NCBI GenBank assembly: GCA_965644315.1
Contig: CBFFRQ010000052.1
Coordinates: forward strand, 124,001-188,000
Reading direction: 5' to 3'
DNA from: Caecitellus pseudoparvulus
Lineage: Eukaryota; Bigyra: Bicosoecida
Length of the DNA: 64,000 nucleotides
Shown: in pieces, positions 52,259 through 62,028 of the stretch
Numbering within the stretch: position 1 is the stretch's first letter
Layout: the number at the start of each line of letters is the position of its first letter
The notes under the pieces: model-generated
Database searches by the model: none
Told to the model about the DNA's origin: nothing
The model's input: the letters and a program-made list of their open reading frames with translations, nothing else
Program-made: the position numbers and the translations under genes

Positions 52259-53285
52259 GGCATGTGTCTGGGTGCGTGTGCCCTCGCCAGGTCGCAAGCG
52301 GCGCCGGCCATGCTGTGCACTTCCTGCCACAGGCCACCGCAAGCACCCCCTGAGCTCGGCTGAGCGCTTCATCATCCTCACCTTTGAGTTGTTGTTGAAG
52401 ATGTTTGTCGCCGGCATCATCTCGCTGCTGCAGGACGTGGATGTAGACACCACGTCCTTCTCGGCTCAATTCGTCACTGGCATCATTGTGCGTCCTGGCC
52501 GCGTGCCCAGCCTGCCGCCCCCCGCAAGCACTGCCCGCACGTGCTCTATGCTGATGCCTGTGCCAGGTCACACTCATCTGCACCATCTTCTTGAAGCTGC
52601 TGAGTTTCTGCGCCACCTGCGACGACCGCTTCTTCGGAGACAGCCAGGGTGGCTTGCTCAAGGCCATCAGCAGCTGCTTCGGCGGCTGCATGCTGTGCAT
52701 GTCCTGGACAACCATGCTGTGTGCGTGGCGCAAAGCTCGCTGCAGTGTGCCTGTGGGACGCTGCCCCCCCCTCTCTGCACAGGCTTCGGTGGCACTGGCC
52801 TCGTTCTCGTGGCCACCTCCGAATCCTCCAGCCTCGCCACGTACTTCTCCGTCACGGGGCTGTCCCTGGCACAGTCCTGGTTCCTCGTCTGGCCCGTGCT
52901 GAACGGCACCATCGTCTTCGGCCTGCTGCGCTGGAACCAGAAGCGCAAGCAGAGCGCCAAGACAGGGCACCCCGTGGACAACGTGTCTGTCGCCGAGCTG
53001 GAGTGGTGGTCCACACACGACTTTCCGCCAGATGCCGACCAAGAGGCTGTGGTGGGTGCAGATGGAGAAAGTCGAGGGGGTGAGCTGGAGGAGCAGGCGG
53101 CAGGTGCACATACCAGCCCCCTGTACGGGGCCGCTGGGGGAGCAGGCGTCATGCCCGTGCCAGGCGCAGCCACGGCCCCTGCTGCCCTGCCTGGTGCCCC
53201 GTCCCCAGGCCCTGGTGCTGGTCCCGGGGTAGCCGCCAGCATGCAGGTGGCCCCCATGCCAGGCAGCCCCTCTGACCAGGTGTAG
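51947..53285 (+). CDS. Multi-pass membrane protein, unknown function
   Basis: Five exons (51947-52133, 52188-52271, 52333-52487, 52567-52720, 52783-53285) give 360 aa. A polar N-terminus (MASALRSALGSVSADVKG, HHITGKTSKRQGLYKKHLLD) leads to DLWVNFKNNHPLFGMCLGHRK and HPLSSAERFIILTFELLLK. Four or five hydrophobic segments follow (MFVAGIISLL; VTGIIVVTLICTIFLKLL; AISSCFGGCMLCMSWTTML; SLAQSWFLVWPVLNGTIVF). The C-terminal ~110 residues are Gly/Ala/Pro-rich and cytosolic-looking. The phrase NNHPLFxxCLxHxxHPLSxxERF resembles uncharacterised multi-pass proteins of other protists, but no function is known. The first exon and promoter lie in duplication copy 2; the parallel copy 1 feeds the chimeric gene. 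The intron-1 donor is a non-consensus gtggct. Confidence 0.7.
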
Positions 53286-53302
53286 TGCCACACCCACCTG
53301 TA

Positions 53303-53335
53303 TCAGGCGCGAGCATGCATTGCTCCCGCGCCTGA
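53303..53335. terminator. Hairpin between convergent genes
   Basis: A near-perfect inverted repeat (TCAGGCGCG-AGCA paired with TGCTCCCGCGCCTGA, two unpaired bases) with a short loop sits in the 93-bp gap between the membrane-protein stop at 53285 and the TBP stop at 53379. Either transcript could form it in the 3' UTR. A 3'-end or stability role is inferred. Confidence 0.45.
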
Positions 53336-53378
53336 AAGCGTCATGAAATGAAGTGATTGCCGATGGCAGCCCTGTGGG

Positions 53379-54565
53379 TCAACCCAACGACACGCCACTG
53401 CCCCGGACTTGGATGCTGGAGGGGCGGCCCTTGCCCTGCTTGCGCTTGGGGGCGGCGGGCGCCGGCGTGGCCTTGCGGTATTTGAGCAGCAGGTGGTGCA
53501 TCTTCTCCATGCCCGCGACGATGGCGGAGCGCGTCTTGCCTCCCGTCACCACCAGCTTCCCATTCACATACACCAGGACAACCAGCCGAGGCGAGTCCAT
53601 GCGGTAGATGAGGCCCGAGAACAGCTCTGGCTCGTACTGCGAGCGGGAGGGAGACGGCAAGGAGGTGCACGGCGCAGGTCACACAGCGGAAGCGGCGGCC
53701 ACGCACACTGCAGAACATCTTGTGCTCATCCGCGATGCCTTCCAGGCGGATGGGGTAGCCGGCGTCCCCGCTGGCGACCAGGTTCTGGATGGCAAACTCT
53801 GTCAGGCGCGCGTTGAACCCCAGGCGCTGCGAGAGGCGCCAGGCGAACGCAATCAATGCACTGCACGGTGAGTGCGACGGGGGCCAGCACTGCTCACCTG
53901 CACGATGCGTGTCAGTTTTCGAGCAGCGAGAAGGGAGTCGTCTTCATTCCGGGCGCCAGTGATGACCATCTGCGCACGTCGGCCGCGCAACGGGTTTCGT
54001 GCGTGAGAAGAGTTGAGCCAGGCAACGGCGCTGGCTTGCCACCCGGGCAATCGGCAGCTCCCCACGCACCTTCCCAGAGCTGAATACAAGCCCAGTGGCC
54101 TTGGGCTCTCGAAGACGGAGAATGGTTGCGGCAAACCTCTGCAGGGCAGGGAGGGGAGTCGAGGCAGTGCGAGGGTTTGCGCTGCGGAATTTGAATGGCA
54201 GCCCGACGCACCCTCGGGTTGTACTCAGCGTTGCGGGCATGCGTCGCGATGTGGGCGAGATCTGGTTTGGTTCGAAGGTTCACAGTTGCAACGCAGTTCC
54301 TGTGAGTGGTGCACGCAAGCCGCGACAGCGCCATGAGCTGGCCGGTGGCAAATAGCAAGTTCGCTGGCCACACGCACTGCAGAAAGAAACGGACGTGGTA
54401 CTTGGTCTCCACAAACTGCCGCACGCCATTGCGCGTGATTGCAGTGGGTCTGCGGAGTGCGAGGGCTCGCCCTTGCTGCGCTTGTGAGCCAGAGGGGTCA
54501 GTCTGCGAGGCAGCTGGCTGCCCGCTGGCGGCCGGCGCAGTTGGCTCGGAGCTGGCCTCAGCCAT
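53379..54565 (-). CDS. TBP: TATA-box-binding protein
   Basis: Five exons (54565-54212, 54138-54070, 53969-53898, 53826-53707, 53636-53379) give 290 aa. The two direct TBP repeats are rebuilt across introns: [55 protein letters not shown], then [36 protein letters not shown] and [22 protein letters not shown] nucleates RNA polymerase I, II and III pre-initiation complexes. Most DNA-intercalating Phe positions are kept (VFSSGK, ELFSG), but the fourth, usually in LLIFVSGK, reads VLVYVNGK (Tyr). The N-terminal ~75 residues are Ala/Ser/Pro/Gln-rich. Unusually, the protein continues ~25 residues past the normal end with a basic tail ([12 protein letters not shown]). Confidence 0.93.
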
Positions 54566-54837
54566 GCAGTTTGGGCGTTGGAGCAGGGCAAGTGGAAGAT
54601 GCAGGTAGCGCAATGGAGCACCAAGGCATCCGGCCTCGCGCCTTGCTGCGTTTGTGCTCGTTGAGATTGTGCTTGTAAGGCTGGAATGCGGCGCCACAGC
54701 CCATTCTGATCGCAACGCAAACCCCCCGTGTCCAAGTAAGCTTCAAGTTAAATTCGAACACTTGCACCACGTGCTACTGCTGTTCCTATTCGTTTTCGCT
54801 GCAGCTCTGCGTGGATGCGAGTGTCCTTCGGCAACGC

Positions 54838-55528
54838 ATGCGCGAGGTGACCCACACAGGCGCAGCAAACAACATGGACCACCACCGGGCAGTTGTGGCG
54901 GAGGAGGTGGACCCCTTCGAGAATGTCCCCAAATGGACCATGCAGGCGAGGCAGCGGGACTGGATGAACACCATCAAGCCGTGGAAGGCATTCCTTGGAC
55001 TTGTAAGTGCTGGACGTCCGCGGAAATTGCCTCCCGCGGCCCCGCAAAGCCCGGCTCTCGCCGCCGCATGCTCAGGGAGCAACCTCCCCATACACCATGC
55101 CATCTCCGAATGAATGGGATGTTCGCTTTGGACACAACATGCGGTACTGGCTGAGCAACTACATCTGCATCATGCTGGTGGTGCTGGTGGCCGTTGTCAT
55201 TTCCCGACCCCTCGTCCTGGCAAGCTTGGCTGTCGCGAGTGGGCTGTACTGGGCCGTCTCGCACTACCTGTGGAAGCACAGGGTATCTGCCGTGATTGCT
55301 GGCCAGCGGCTGACCCCCGCCCACCTGACGCTCCTCTTCGTCATGGCCGTGTGCACGGTCATTTTCATCTTGTTCGGATCGGAGATCCTCACCTTCATCG
55401 GCGGCTGCGCCTCCATCGTCTCAGTGCATGCGCTCTTTCGGAACGCCAAGCCACTCACGCCAGGTGCCTGCAAAGCTGATGAGGCAGAGCGTGGCGCGGC
55501 TGCTCCCAGTGTTGAGCAACACTCGTAG
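54838..55528 (+). CDS. PRA1 (prenylated Rab acceptor) family membrane protein
   Basis: Exons 54838-55002 and 55076-55528 (73-nt intron gtaagt...ctcag, phase 0) give 205 aa. The pattern is that of PRA1/Yip3: RDWMNTIKPWKAFLGL, PSPNEWDVRFGHNMRYWLSN and YICIMLVVLVAVVISRPLVL. Paired hydrophobic hairpins follow (LASLAVASGLYWAVSHYLW; LTLLFVMAVCTVIFILFG; ILTFIGGCASIVSVHALFR). PRA1 proteins shape ER/Golgi membranes and interact with prenylated Rab GTPases. The start is uncertain: the frame is open without an ATG back to a likely acceptor (ctgcag) near 54804, so an upstream coding exon in the short gap to the TBP start is possible. The intron carries CGCGGAAATTG. Confidence 0.8.
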
Positions 55529-55727
55529 GGAGGGGGGTGCAGCCCGTGCGTTGTCACTGCTGACAAACCCTGCATGCTGCAACGGCAGACTGACGCAATA
55601 ATGTATTCTTATGTGCGCACGACGTTTCTCATCGTCGTCCGCCCTTCCCTGCGCAAACGCATGCCTCGACCGAGGCCAGCTTGTGACTCGCCGCCGTTTG
55701 AGCACCTGCAGAATTGGGGCAACAGCC

Positions 55728-57601
55728 ATGGCGGCTGCAGCAGGGCACGGGCAAGCCGGCCAGCGCATCAAGCACTACACTGTTCGGAGGGAAATAGGTG
55801 CGCCCTTGCGATGCATCCGCGCCGCCGCTCTGAACGCGAGGCGGGCGTTTGTGTGGCAGCAAGTACCGCACGGCGTCGGTCGTTGAGGTGCCCGCAGGTC
55901 GAGGATCCTTTGGTCGAGCCCTTCTTGCAGTGGACACCAGGACTTCTGAGACTGTGCGTGTTGACTGCCCGCCTGGCCGCTGCACTCGACGCCGAATGTC
56001 AGGAACAGCACTGGTTTGCACAAGCTTGTGTTGCCCGCGGCAGGTGGTCATCAAGCAAGTTAGCATCGCGGGCATGAGTGACAAGGACGTCAAGGCGTCC
56101 AGGAAAGAAGCCGTCATTCTGAGCCGCATGGACCACCCTTGCATCATCAAGGGCCTCGAGAGCTTCGAAGCGGACGGGCAGCTGTGCATCGTGACGGACT
56201 ACGCCGCCAACGGGGACATGGTCAAGGCAGTGGAGCGACAGAAGGGCAGGCTGTTCCCAGAGGAGACCATTTTGGACTGGCTGGTGCAACTGTGCTTGGC
56301 CCTGCTGTGAGCTCGCGTCTACAGCGTCGCTACCGGGGCCACCGTGCACGTAGGGCGTCTGGTCCCCACCTGCACAGGTATGTCCACAAGAAGAAGCTGC
56401 TGCACCGGGACTTGAAGCTGCAGAACATCTTCCTTGACGACCGCAACCAGATCAAACTGGGGGACTTTGGCATTGCCAGGGTGCTGCAGCACACCTTTGA
56501 GTGCGCGCAGGTGAGTGCTCCACCGCATGGAGCAGTTGGCTGGTGGCCACCCCGTTGCCGCCTTGCTGCTCGCAGACTGTCACAGGAACGCCGTACTACC
56601 TCAGTCCAGAAGTGTGCGAAAGCAAGCCGTACAACAACAAAGCAGACATCTGGTCCCTGGGCATCTGCGTGTACGAGATGGCGGCGCAGCGCAGGGCTTT
56701 CGACGGCAGCAGCATGTCCAGCCTCATTCGCCGCATCTTGCGGGGGAAGTTCAAGCCCCTCCCCAGCAGCTACTCCAAGAACCTGCGGGGTCTCGTGAAC
56801 TTGATGCTGTCTCGGCACCCTGGCCAGCGCCCCACCGTGGGTGCCATCCTGCAGCTGCCCTTCATGCAGCCGTACGTGGAGGCGTTCGTGCGCCGGTGCC
56901 ATGCACGCGGCCTGGACGTGCCACATGTCACCATTGCCGACTCAGAGCCGGTGCCACCACCTGCGCCCCTGCCAAAGTTGACGTCTGCGTCCCCTCCTCC
57001 AGCTGATCCCACTCCTGGTGGCCTGGTTCCACCCGCTCGACCGGGGCACCGCCGGCAGTCAACGGAGCAGGCGGGCCCGGTCCCCGCCTTCCAGCCAGCC
57101 GGCACCATCCTCATCACTGAAGAGGCATCCACGCCCGCAGAAGAGGACCATGTTGAGGGCGGGGATGAGATGCGCTTGAATGTGCAGCGCTTCATGGCGG
57201 ACGGCGAGGCGGAGGAGGATGACGTGGACGCGACACCTGCCACACCTGCGCCAGGGCAGGCCGCGCCCCGAGTCATGCAGGGCAGCATGCGGTACGCTGC
57301 CGAAGCTGCTGCACGTTCCCTGCCAGCGCACCTGGCTGGCTTGCTTGACGTCCCGCGGGAAGAAGTTGCCAACCCTGCGGCTCGGTTAGAGTCCTTGCGC
57401 CAGTTTCTCCGCGCTGAGCTGGGCGATGTGCTGTTCGATGCAATCTACGAGACCATCCTGCGCCCCGGCAGAGGGGACGCGGTGTACAAAGTGTGTGACA
57501 CGGTGCGCCAAGTCCTGACGGCACGCGGGGAAGCGCAGTCCCCCTCCTTCAGCGCGCTGCTGAGCGAGCTGGTGCAAGGCGAGCATGACCTATTCAGTTG
57601 A
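55728..57601 (+). CDS. NIMA-related (NEK) protein kinase
   Basis: Five exons (55728-55797, 55898-55953, 56044-56306, 56378-56510, 56576-57601) give 515 aa. The kinase domain (~15-275) is complete once spliced: P-loop REIGRGSFGRALLAV, catalytic Lys in VVIKQVSI, VILSRMDHPCIIKGLESF, YVHKKKLLHRDLKLQNIFL, LGDFGIARVL, TGTPYYLSPEVCESKPYNNK and DIWSLGICVYEM. The HRDLKLQNIFL and GTPYYLSPE motifs place it with NEK kinases, which act at centrosomes, cilia and in mitosis. The C-terminal ~240 residues are Pro/Glu-rich, then fold into a helical end (LESLRQFLRAELGDVLFDAI) also seen in some NEK1-like proteins. Its stop is 8 bp from that of the convergent serine-biosynthesis gene. Confidence 0.9.
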
Positions 57602-57609
57602 ATTCAGCG

Positions 57610-60600
57610 TCACATGCTGACGACGTGGTACGCCCACTGCAGCCAGGGCATGAGGGCAGCCATGTCCTCCTTCTCCACCGTGGCTCCTGCCCAGATGCGC
57701 AGACCTGCCGGCGCGTCGCGGTACGCGCCAATGTCAAAAGCGACGCCCTCCGCCTCCAGCAAGCTCGTCATGGCCTTGATCTTGTCGGCAGGCAGGTCCA
57801 GAGACAGGCACACTGACGTGTTGGAGCGCGTCGCGGGGTCCACTGGCAGGAAGTCGATCCAGTCGTGCGCCTGCACGAAGTCTGAGATGACGGCCAAGTT
57901 GGCGTCGGCACGGGCCATGAGGGCCTTGGCGCCACCCTGCGCCTCTGCCCACGCCAAGGCGTCCAGGTAGTCCTCCACGCACAGCATGGAGGGCGTGTTG
58001 ATGGTGGCGCCAGTGAAGATGCCGTTGATGAGCTTGCCGCCCTTGGTCATGCGGAAGACCTTGGGCAGGGGGCGAGGCGGCGTGTAGGTCTCCAGGCGCT
58101 CCACCGCGGCAGGGGACAGCATGAGCATGCCGTGGGCACCCTCACCCCCCAGCACTTTCTGCCAGGAGTACGTCAGCACGTCGCACTTCTCCAGCGGCAC
58201 GTCCTGCGCGAAGACGGCTGATGTGGCGTCCACGAACGTCAGCCCGCTGCGGTCAGAGGAGATGAAGTCCCCATTCGGCACCTTGACACCAGAGGTCGTC
58301 CCATTCCACGTGAACAGCACGTCGTGATCCGGGTTCACCTGGCTCAAATCGGGCAGGTGCCCGTACTCTGCCGAGTACTCGTGCACGCCCTCCAGCGCCA
58401 GGTGCGTCTTGGCGTCGGACGCCCACCCCTTGCCAAAGCTCTCCCAGTGCAGCGCATCCACTGGACGCGCGCCCAGCATGCTCCACATGGCCATCTCGTA
58501 GGCGCCCGTGTCCGAGCCTGGCACGATGCCCAGCTTGTACCCTTCGGGCATGCCAAGCATGGCCGCCGTCTGGTCAATGGCGTACCGCAGCTTGTCCTTG
58601 CCAACTGCCGAGCGGTGGGAGCGCCCCAGCGCTGCGCCAGACAGGGCTGACAAGGACCACCCTGGGCGCTTAGTGGTGGGCCCACTTCCGAACTGGGGGT
58701 TGCGAGGCTTCACAGCGGGGCGCGGGGCGCTGGCGGCGTGCAGGGCTGCCGCGGCTGGCACGGCGGAGGAGGGCGCCCGGGACGCCCGCAGTGGCAGAGA
58801 GGCAGTGGCCACACTGCTGACGTTGCTCACACCTTCGATCTTGGCCAGGACAGATGCGGGCACGGGGGCGTCCAGCGTCAGCACGCCCACCGCCTGGCCG
58901 CCTGGTGCCGCCCGGCCCAGGTTGAAGTCGGCGATGTTCACGCCTGCCTCGCCCAAGATGCGGGTGATGTCACGCAGCACGCCGGCCTTGTCTGTGTTGG
59001 TGAAGAAGAGCATGTCGCCTTCGGGGCGAATGTCCACGGCAAAGCCGTTGATGGCCAGCAGGCGGGGGCTGCCCCCCACCAGGGTGGCCTGCAGGGAGAA
59101 GACCCGGTGGCCCTTGGCGCCGCCGTCCAGCTCCACTTGCACGGACACGACATCCCCGCCATCTGGTGGGGGCGGGTCCATGGTCACTTCCACCGCCAGC
59201 CCCGCCTCCTCCGCCAGCATGCCTGCGTTGACGAAGTTGACGTTGCCGCTGGAACGCATCTCGGACATGAGGCCCTTCAGCACTGCCGTGCGCAGGACGG
59301 CTGCCACGGCGGGGTCTGCCACCGTCTTGCCTGCCAGGGTGATGCTGAGGGAGGAGATGCTGCCGCCGCCGGATGCCATCAGCTGCGCCTGCAGTGAGCC
59401 CAGGCGGTCCCCCAGGTCCAGCACGGGAGCCAGGTCTGCCCGGCTGACGTAGTCCATACGGGCAGCATTCACGACGCCTGCGAACTGCCCTCGGCTCAGG
59501 GCGTCCACGAATTGACGGGCGATGTCGGCAGCCACGTTCACCTGTGCCTCGGCTGTGCTGGCCCCGAGGTGGGGGGAGCAGATGACGGCTGGGTGGGCCA
59601 GCAGCGCCGCAGAGGCCTCGCCAGGGGGCTCCATCTCGTACACGTCCAGGGCGGCGCCAGCCACCTGCCCTGACTGCAGGGCCGCCAGCAGGTCACCCTC
59701 GTGCACGATGCCTCCCCGCGCACAGTTGATGATGCGCACGCCCCGCTTGCACTTGGCGAAGGCGGCGGCGTTGAGCAGGTTGGCAGTGTCCTTGGTCTTG
59801 GGGGAGTGCACGGTGATGTAGTCTGCCTGCGCCAGCACATCCTCCAGGCTGCACACAGACACGCCTGGCGGGCCAGCTGTTGCCAGCGGGTCGTACGCCA
59901 CGACAGTCATGCCGATGTGGGAGCAGATGGCAGCCACCTCCCGGCCGATGCGCCCCAGTCCGATGATGCCTAGCGTCTTGCCGTGCAGCTCGTTGCCGGT
60001 GTAGGCCTTGCGGTCCCACTTGCCGTCTTTGAGGGAGATGCACGCCTGCGGCACGTTACGAGCCAGAGCCATCAAGTGCGCCAGGGTCAGCTCAGCTGTG
60101 CTGACTGTGTTCCCACCCGGCGTATTCATGACGACGATGCCCCTGCAAAAGGTGAACATTGTATTTTCCGCACATTAATCCCCGCGAGCGCCGCGTGGGG
60201 GCGCCGCAGTGGCGCACTCCGAATGTCTGTCAGCGCGTGGCACAACCCCCTCGCGCTGGCCCTGCACTCACCGGCGCGTAGCAGCTGGGATGTCGATGTT
60301 GTCCACACCAACGCCCGCCCGACCAATGATTTTCAAGCTTCCCGCGGCGTCCATCAACTCGGGCGTCACGGTCGTGCCTCTGCAGCACCGCGGCAGGCCG
60401 TGTGGCGACGCTGGGGTGTGGGCAACGATTTCCGCATAGCCACTCACGAGCGCACAATGAGGCCCGCTGCGCCCGCCACAGCCGCCTGCAGCTCCCCCGG
60501 CTCCATCTTGGAGGCATCCACTTGGTCCACTGTGAAGCCATGCTTGGTCAAGGTGTCCACAGCCACGGCATCGATGGGGTCCGAGCACACAATGCGCAGT

Positions 60601-60674
60601 GCTGCCGTGGAAAGCATACGCTGCCTGACGGCCGCAACAGCTGACGCCGACCGGCGGGCCAGGGCGAGAGCCAT
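57610..60674 (-). CDS. Bifunctional D-3-phosphoglycerate dehydrogenase / phosphoserine aminotransferase
   Basis: Exons 60674-60448, 60379-60272 and 60142-57610 give 955 aa. After a presequence-like start ([20 protein letters not shown]) comes a complete 3-[23 protein letters not shown] motif [13 protein letters not shown], catalytic Arg in NCARGG, Glu in ALDVYEMEP and His in SPHLGAST. An ASB domain and a C-terminal ACT domain ([20 protein letters not shown]) follow. A ~50-residue linker leads to a full PSAT of the alphaproteobacterial type: [35 protein letters not shown]-Lys in [28 protein letters not shown] and [12 protein letters not shown]. The two enzymes catalyse consecutive steps from 3-phosphoglycerate to phosphoserine; fusion would couple them. 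Both introns carry TTTCCGCA elements. Confidence 0.93.
60165..60172 (-). promoter_or_regulatory. TTTCCGCA octamer in intron 2 of the serine-biosynthesis gene
   Basis: The exact octamer (TGCGGAAA in the sense of the gene) lies in the 129-nt second intron, about 22 nt before its 3' end. Its role is inferred from recurrence only. Confidence 0.3.
60426..60436 (-). promoter_or_regulatory. CAATTTCCGCA-type element in intron 1 of the serine-biosynthesis gene
   Basis: CGATTTCCGCA begins about 11 nt from the 5' splice site of the 68-nt first intron, in reverse orientation relative to the gene. This placement matches the first-intron element at 24906-24916. Confidence 0.4.
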
Positions 60675-60792
60675 GCTGGGCAGAAGGGCACAGCCGTGAA
60701 GACACGTGTGAGGTTCGTGGCTAGGACAGGAACAGGCAGAGTAGCTGGGGCCACAAGGGTGCGCTTGCGATGCGGGATTTGAGGCACCCCCT

Positions 60793-62028
60793 TCACTGCA
60801 TGAGCAACAGCCCCACCGCCGCGTCAACGTTGCCCTTGGCTTGCGTCAGGACGATCTCCGCCGTCGCATCTGACAGCCCCCCTGGACCACACACCGCTGC
60901 AGCTGCAGCCCGCAGCTGGCTCACACTGCGCTGCATGGAGTGCAGCTGGCCCCACAGGTTGCTGGGCGAAGCGCCGTGCAGCTGCACAAGCAAAGCGAGG
61001 AGCTCCTCGCGCCCCCCTCGCACGGCGCCGAGCTTGTGGGAGCGCGGCACGGCGCGCCCACCACTGCTCGCACGCCGAAGTGCGTGTCCACTCCCTCCCC
61101 GCCCCGTGCTGAGCGCAGGGGGAGGCAGGTCGGGCAGCTGTGTGATGGTGTCGGCGTCCGGCGCCGCCTGAGCCACCTGCACACTCCACCCGCCGCCCTG
61201 CCCCCCCTGGCGCGGCCGGAAGGACGCAGACACCCACCCGCCCTTAGCCAGCCCTGCGACGTTGTCGGCTGAGCAGCTGCGCAGCATGGCTGACCCCGCC
61301 GCCTGCAGGAGAGGGGACACCTTCGTGCCTTCGCTGCCCGCTGACAGGACGGAGCTGGTGTCACCACCTGCCCCCTCTCCCAGCACGGGTGGCGCGCGGG
61401 GCACGGGGCCCTCACAGGCGGGGTGCTCCCGGGCCATGGCCTGCATCAGGCCGATGGCTGGGTACGCCGCTGGGTTGGCGGTTTGTAGGCGGGCGAGGGT
61501 GCCCAGTAGCCCCTCGGCAGGGTTCTGCGCCAACATGTACCACAGGGCCGCGGCGGCAGAGCGGGAGATGCCCGCGGCACAGTGCACCAGCACCTTCTGC
61601 CCCTTCTTGCCCGCCTTGTGCATGACGACTGCTGCGGCACTGAGGGCTGCTGCGGCGCCGGGCACCCTGCCGCGTGCTGCGTCGGCGAGGGGGAGGGACA
61701 CCAACTTCACACCCGCGCGGTGCAGGGAAGTGAGGTCGGGTGCGTCCACCATCTCGCTGGCCATGGTGATGATGATGTCCACGGGGGGGCAGCCGGTCGC
61801 TGAGCCGCCCCCTCGAGCTAATTGGGACACGGCGGCTGCGCTGCCTTGGTACACATGGTCTGTCCCCGGCACCTGGCACCAGCCATGCTCCAACGTCGCA
61901 CCCGGTGCCCTGGGCTCCAAAGCGTGCACTGCCGTCTCTCCATACATGCCCACCAGATGCTTCAGCTGGTCTGTGGGCCCAGTACTGCCGCTGGAGCGGC
62001 TGCGTTGCATCGACAAGGCTTGGGCCAT
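60793..62028 (-). CDS. Dual-specificity protein phosphatase with UBA-like C-terminus
   Basis: Single exon, 411 aa from MAQALSMQRSR; the frame also allows a start at 62127. The phosphatase domain (~85-235) shows the DSP layout: KLVSLPLADAARG, where the Asp is the likely general acid, and the loop VLVHCAAGISRSAAAALWYM with the catalytic Cys and Arg. The following helices (LQTANPAAYPAIGLMQAMAR) fit the family. DSPs remove phosphate from Tyr and Ser/Thr, often on MAP kinases; the substrate is unknown. The middle is Ser/Gly/Pro-rich. The last ~30 residues (LSDATAEIVLTQAKGNVDAAVGLLL) look like a UBA or NAC-type UBA helix set, an uncommon partner for a DSP. Confidence 0.82.
   Translation of the reverse strand: MAQALSMQRSRSSGSTGPTDQLKHLVGMYGETAVHALEPRAPGATLEHGWCQVPGTDHVYQGSAAAVSQLARGGGSATGCPPVDIIITMASEMVDAPDLTSLHRAGVKLVSLPLADAARGRVPGAAAALSAAAVVMHKAGKKGQKVLVHCAAGISRSAAAALWYMLAQNPAEGLLGTLARLQTANPAAYPAIGLMQAMAREHPACEGPVPRAPPVLGEGAGGDTSSVLSAGSEGTKVSPLLQAAGSAMLRSCSADNVAGLAKGGWVSASFRPRQGGQGGGWSVQVAQAAPDADTITQLPDLPPPALSTGRGGSGHALRRASSGGRAVPRSHKLGAVRGGREELLALLVQLHGASPSNLWGQLHSMQRSVSQLRAAAAAVCGPGGLSDATAEIVLTQAKGNVDAAVGLLLMQ

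Noticed and set aside
60143-60159. Start of the dehydrogenase/aminotransferase at the Met near 60159
   Set aside because: It would remove the N-terminal part of the dehydrogenase; two upstream exons restore it with perfect phase.
57610-60674. Bacterial contamination suggested by the alphaproteobacterial-type aminotransferase
   Set aside because: The gene has two spliceosomal introns, a presequence and eukaryotic neighbours, so it is native.
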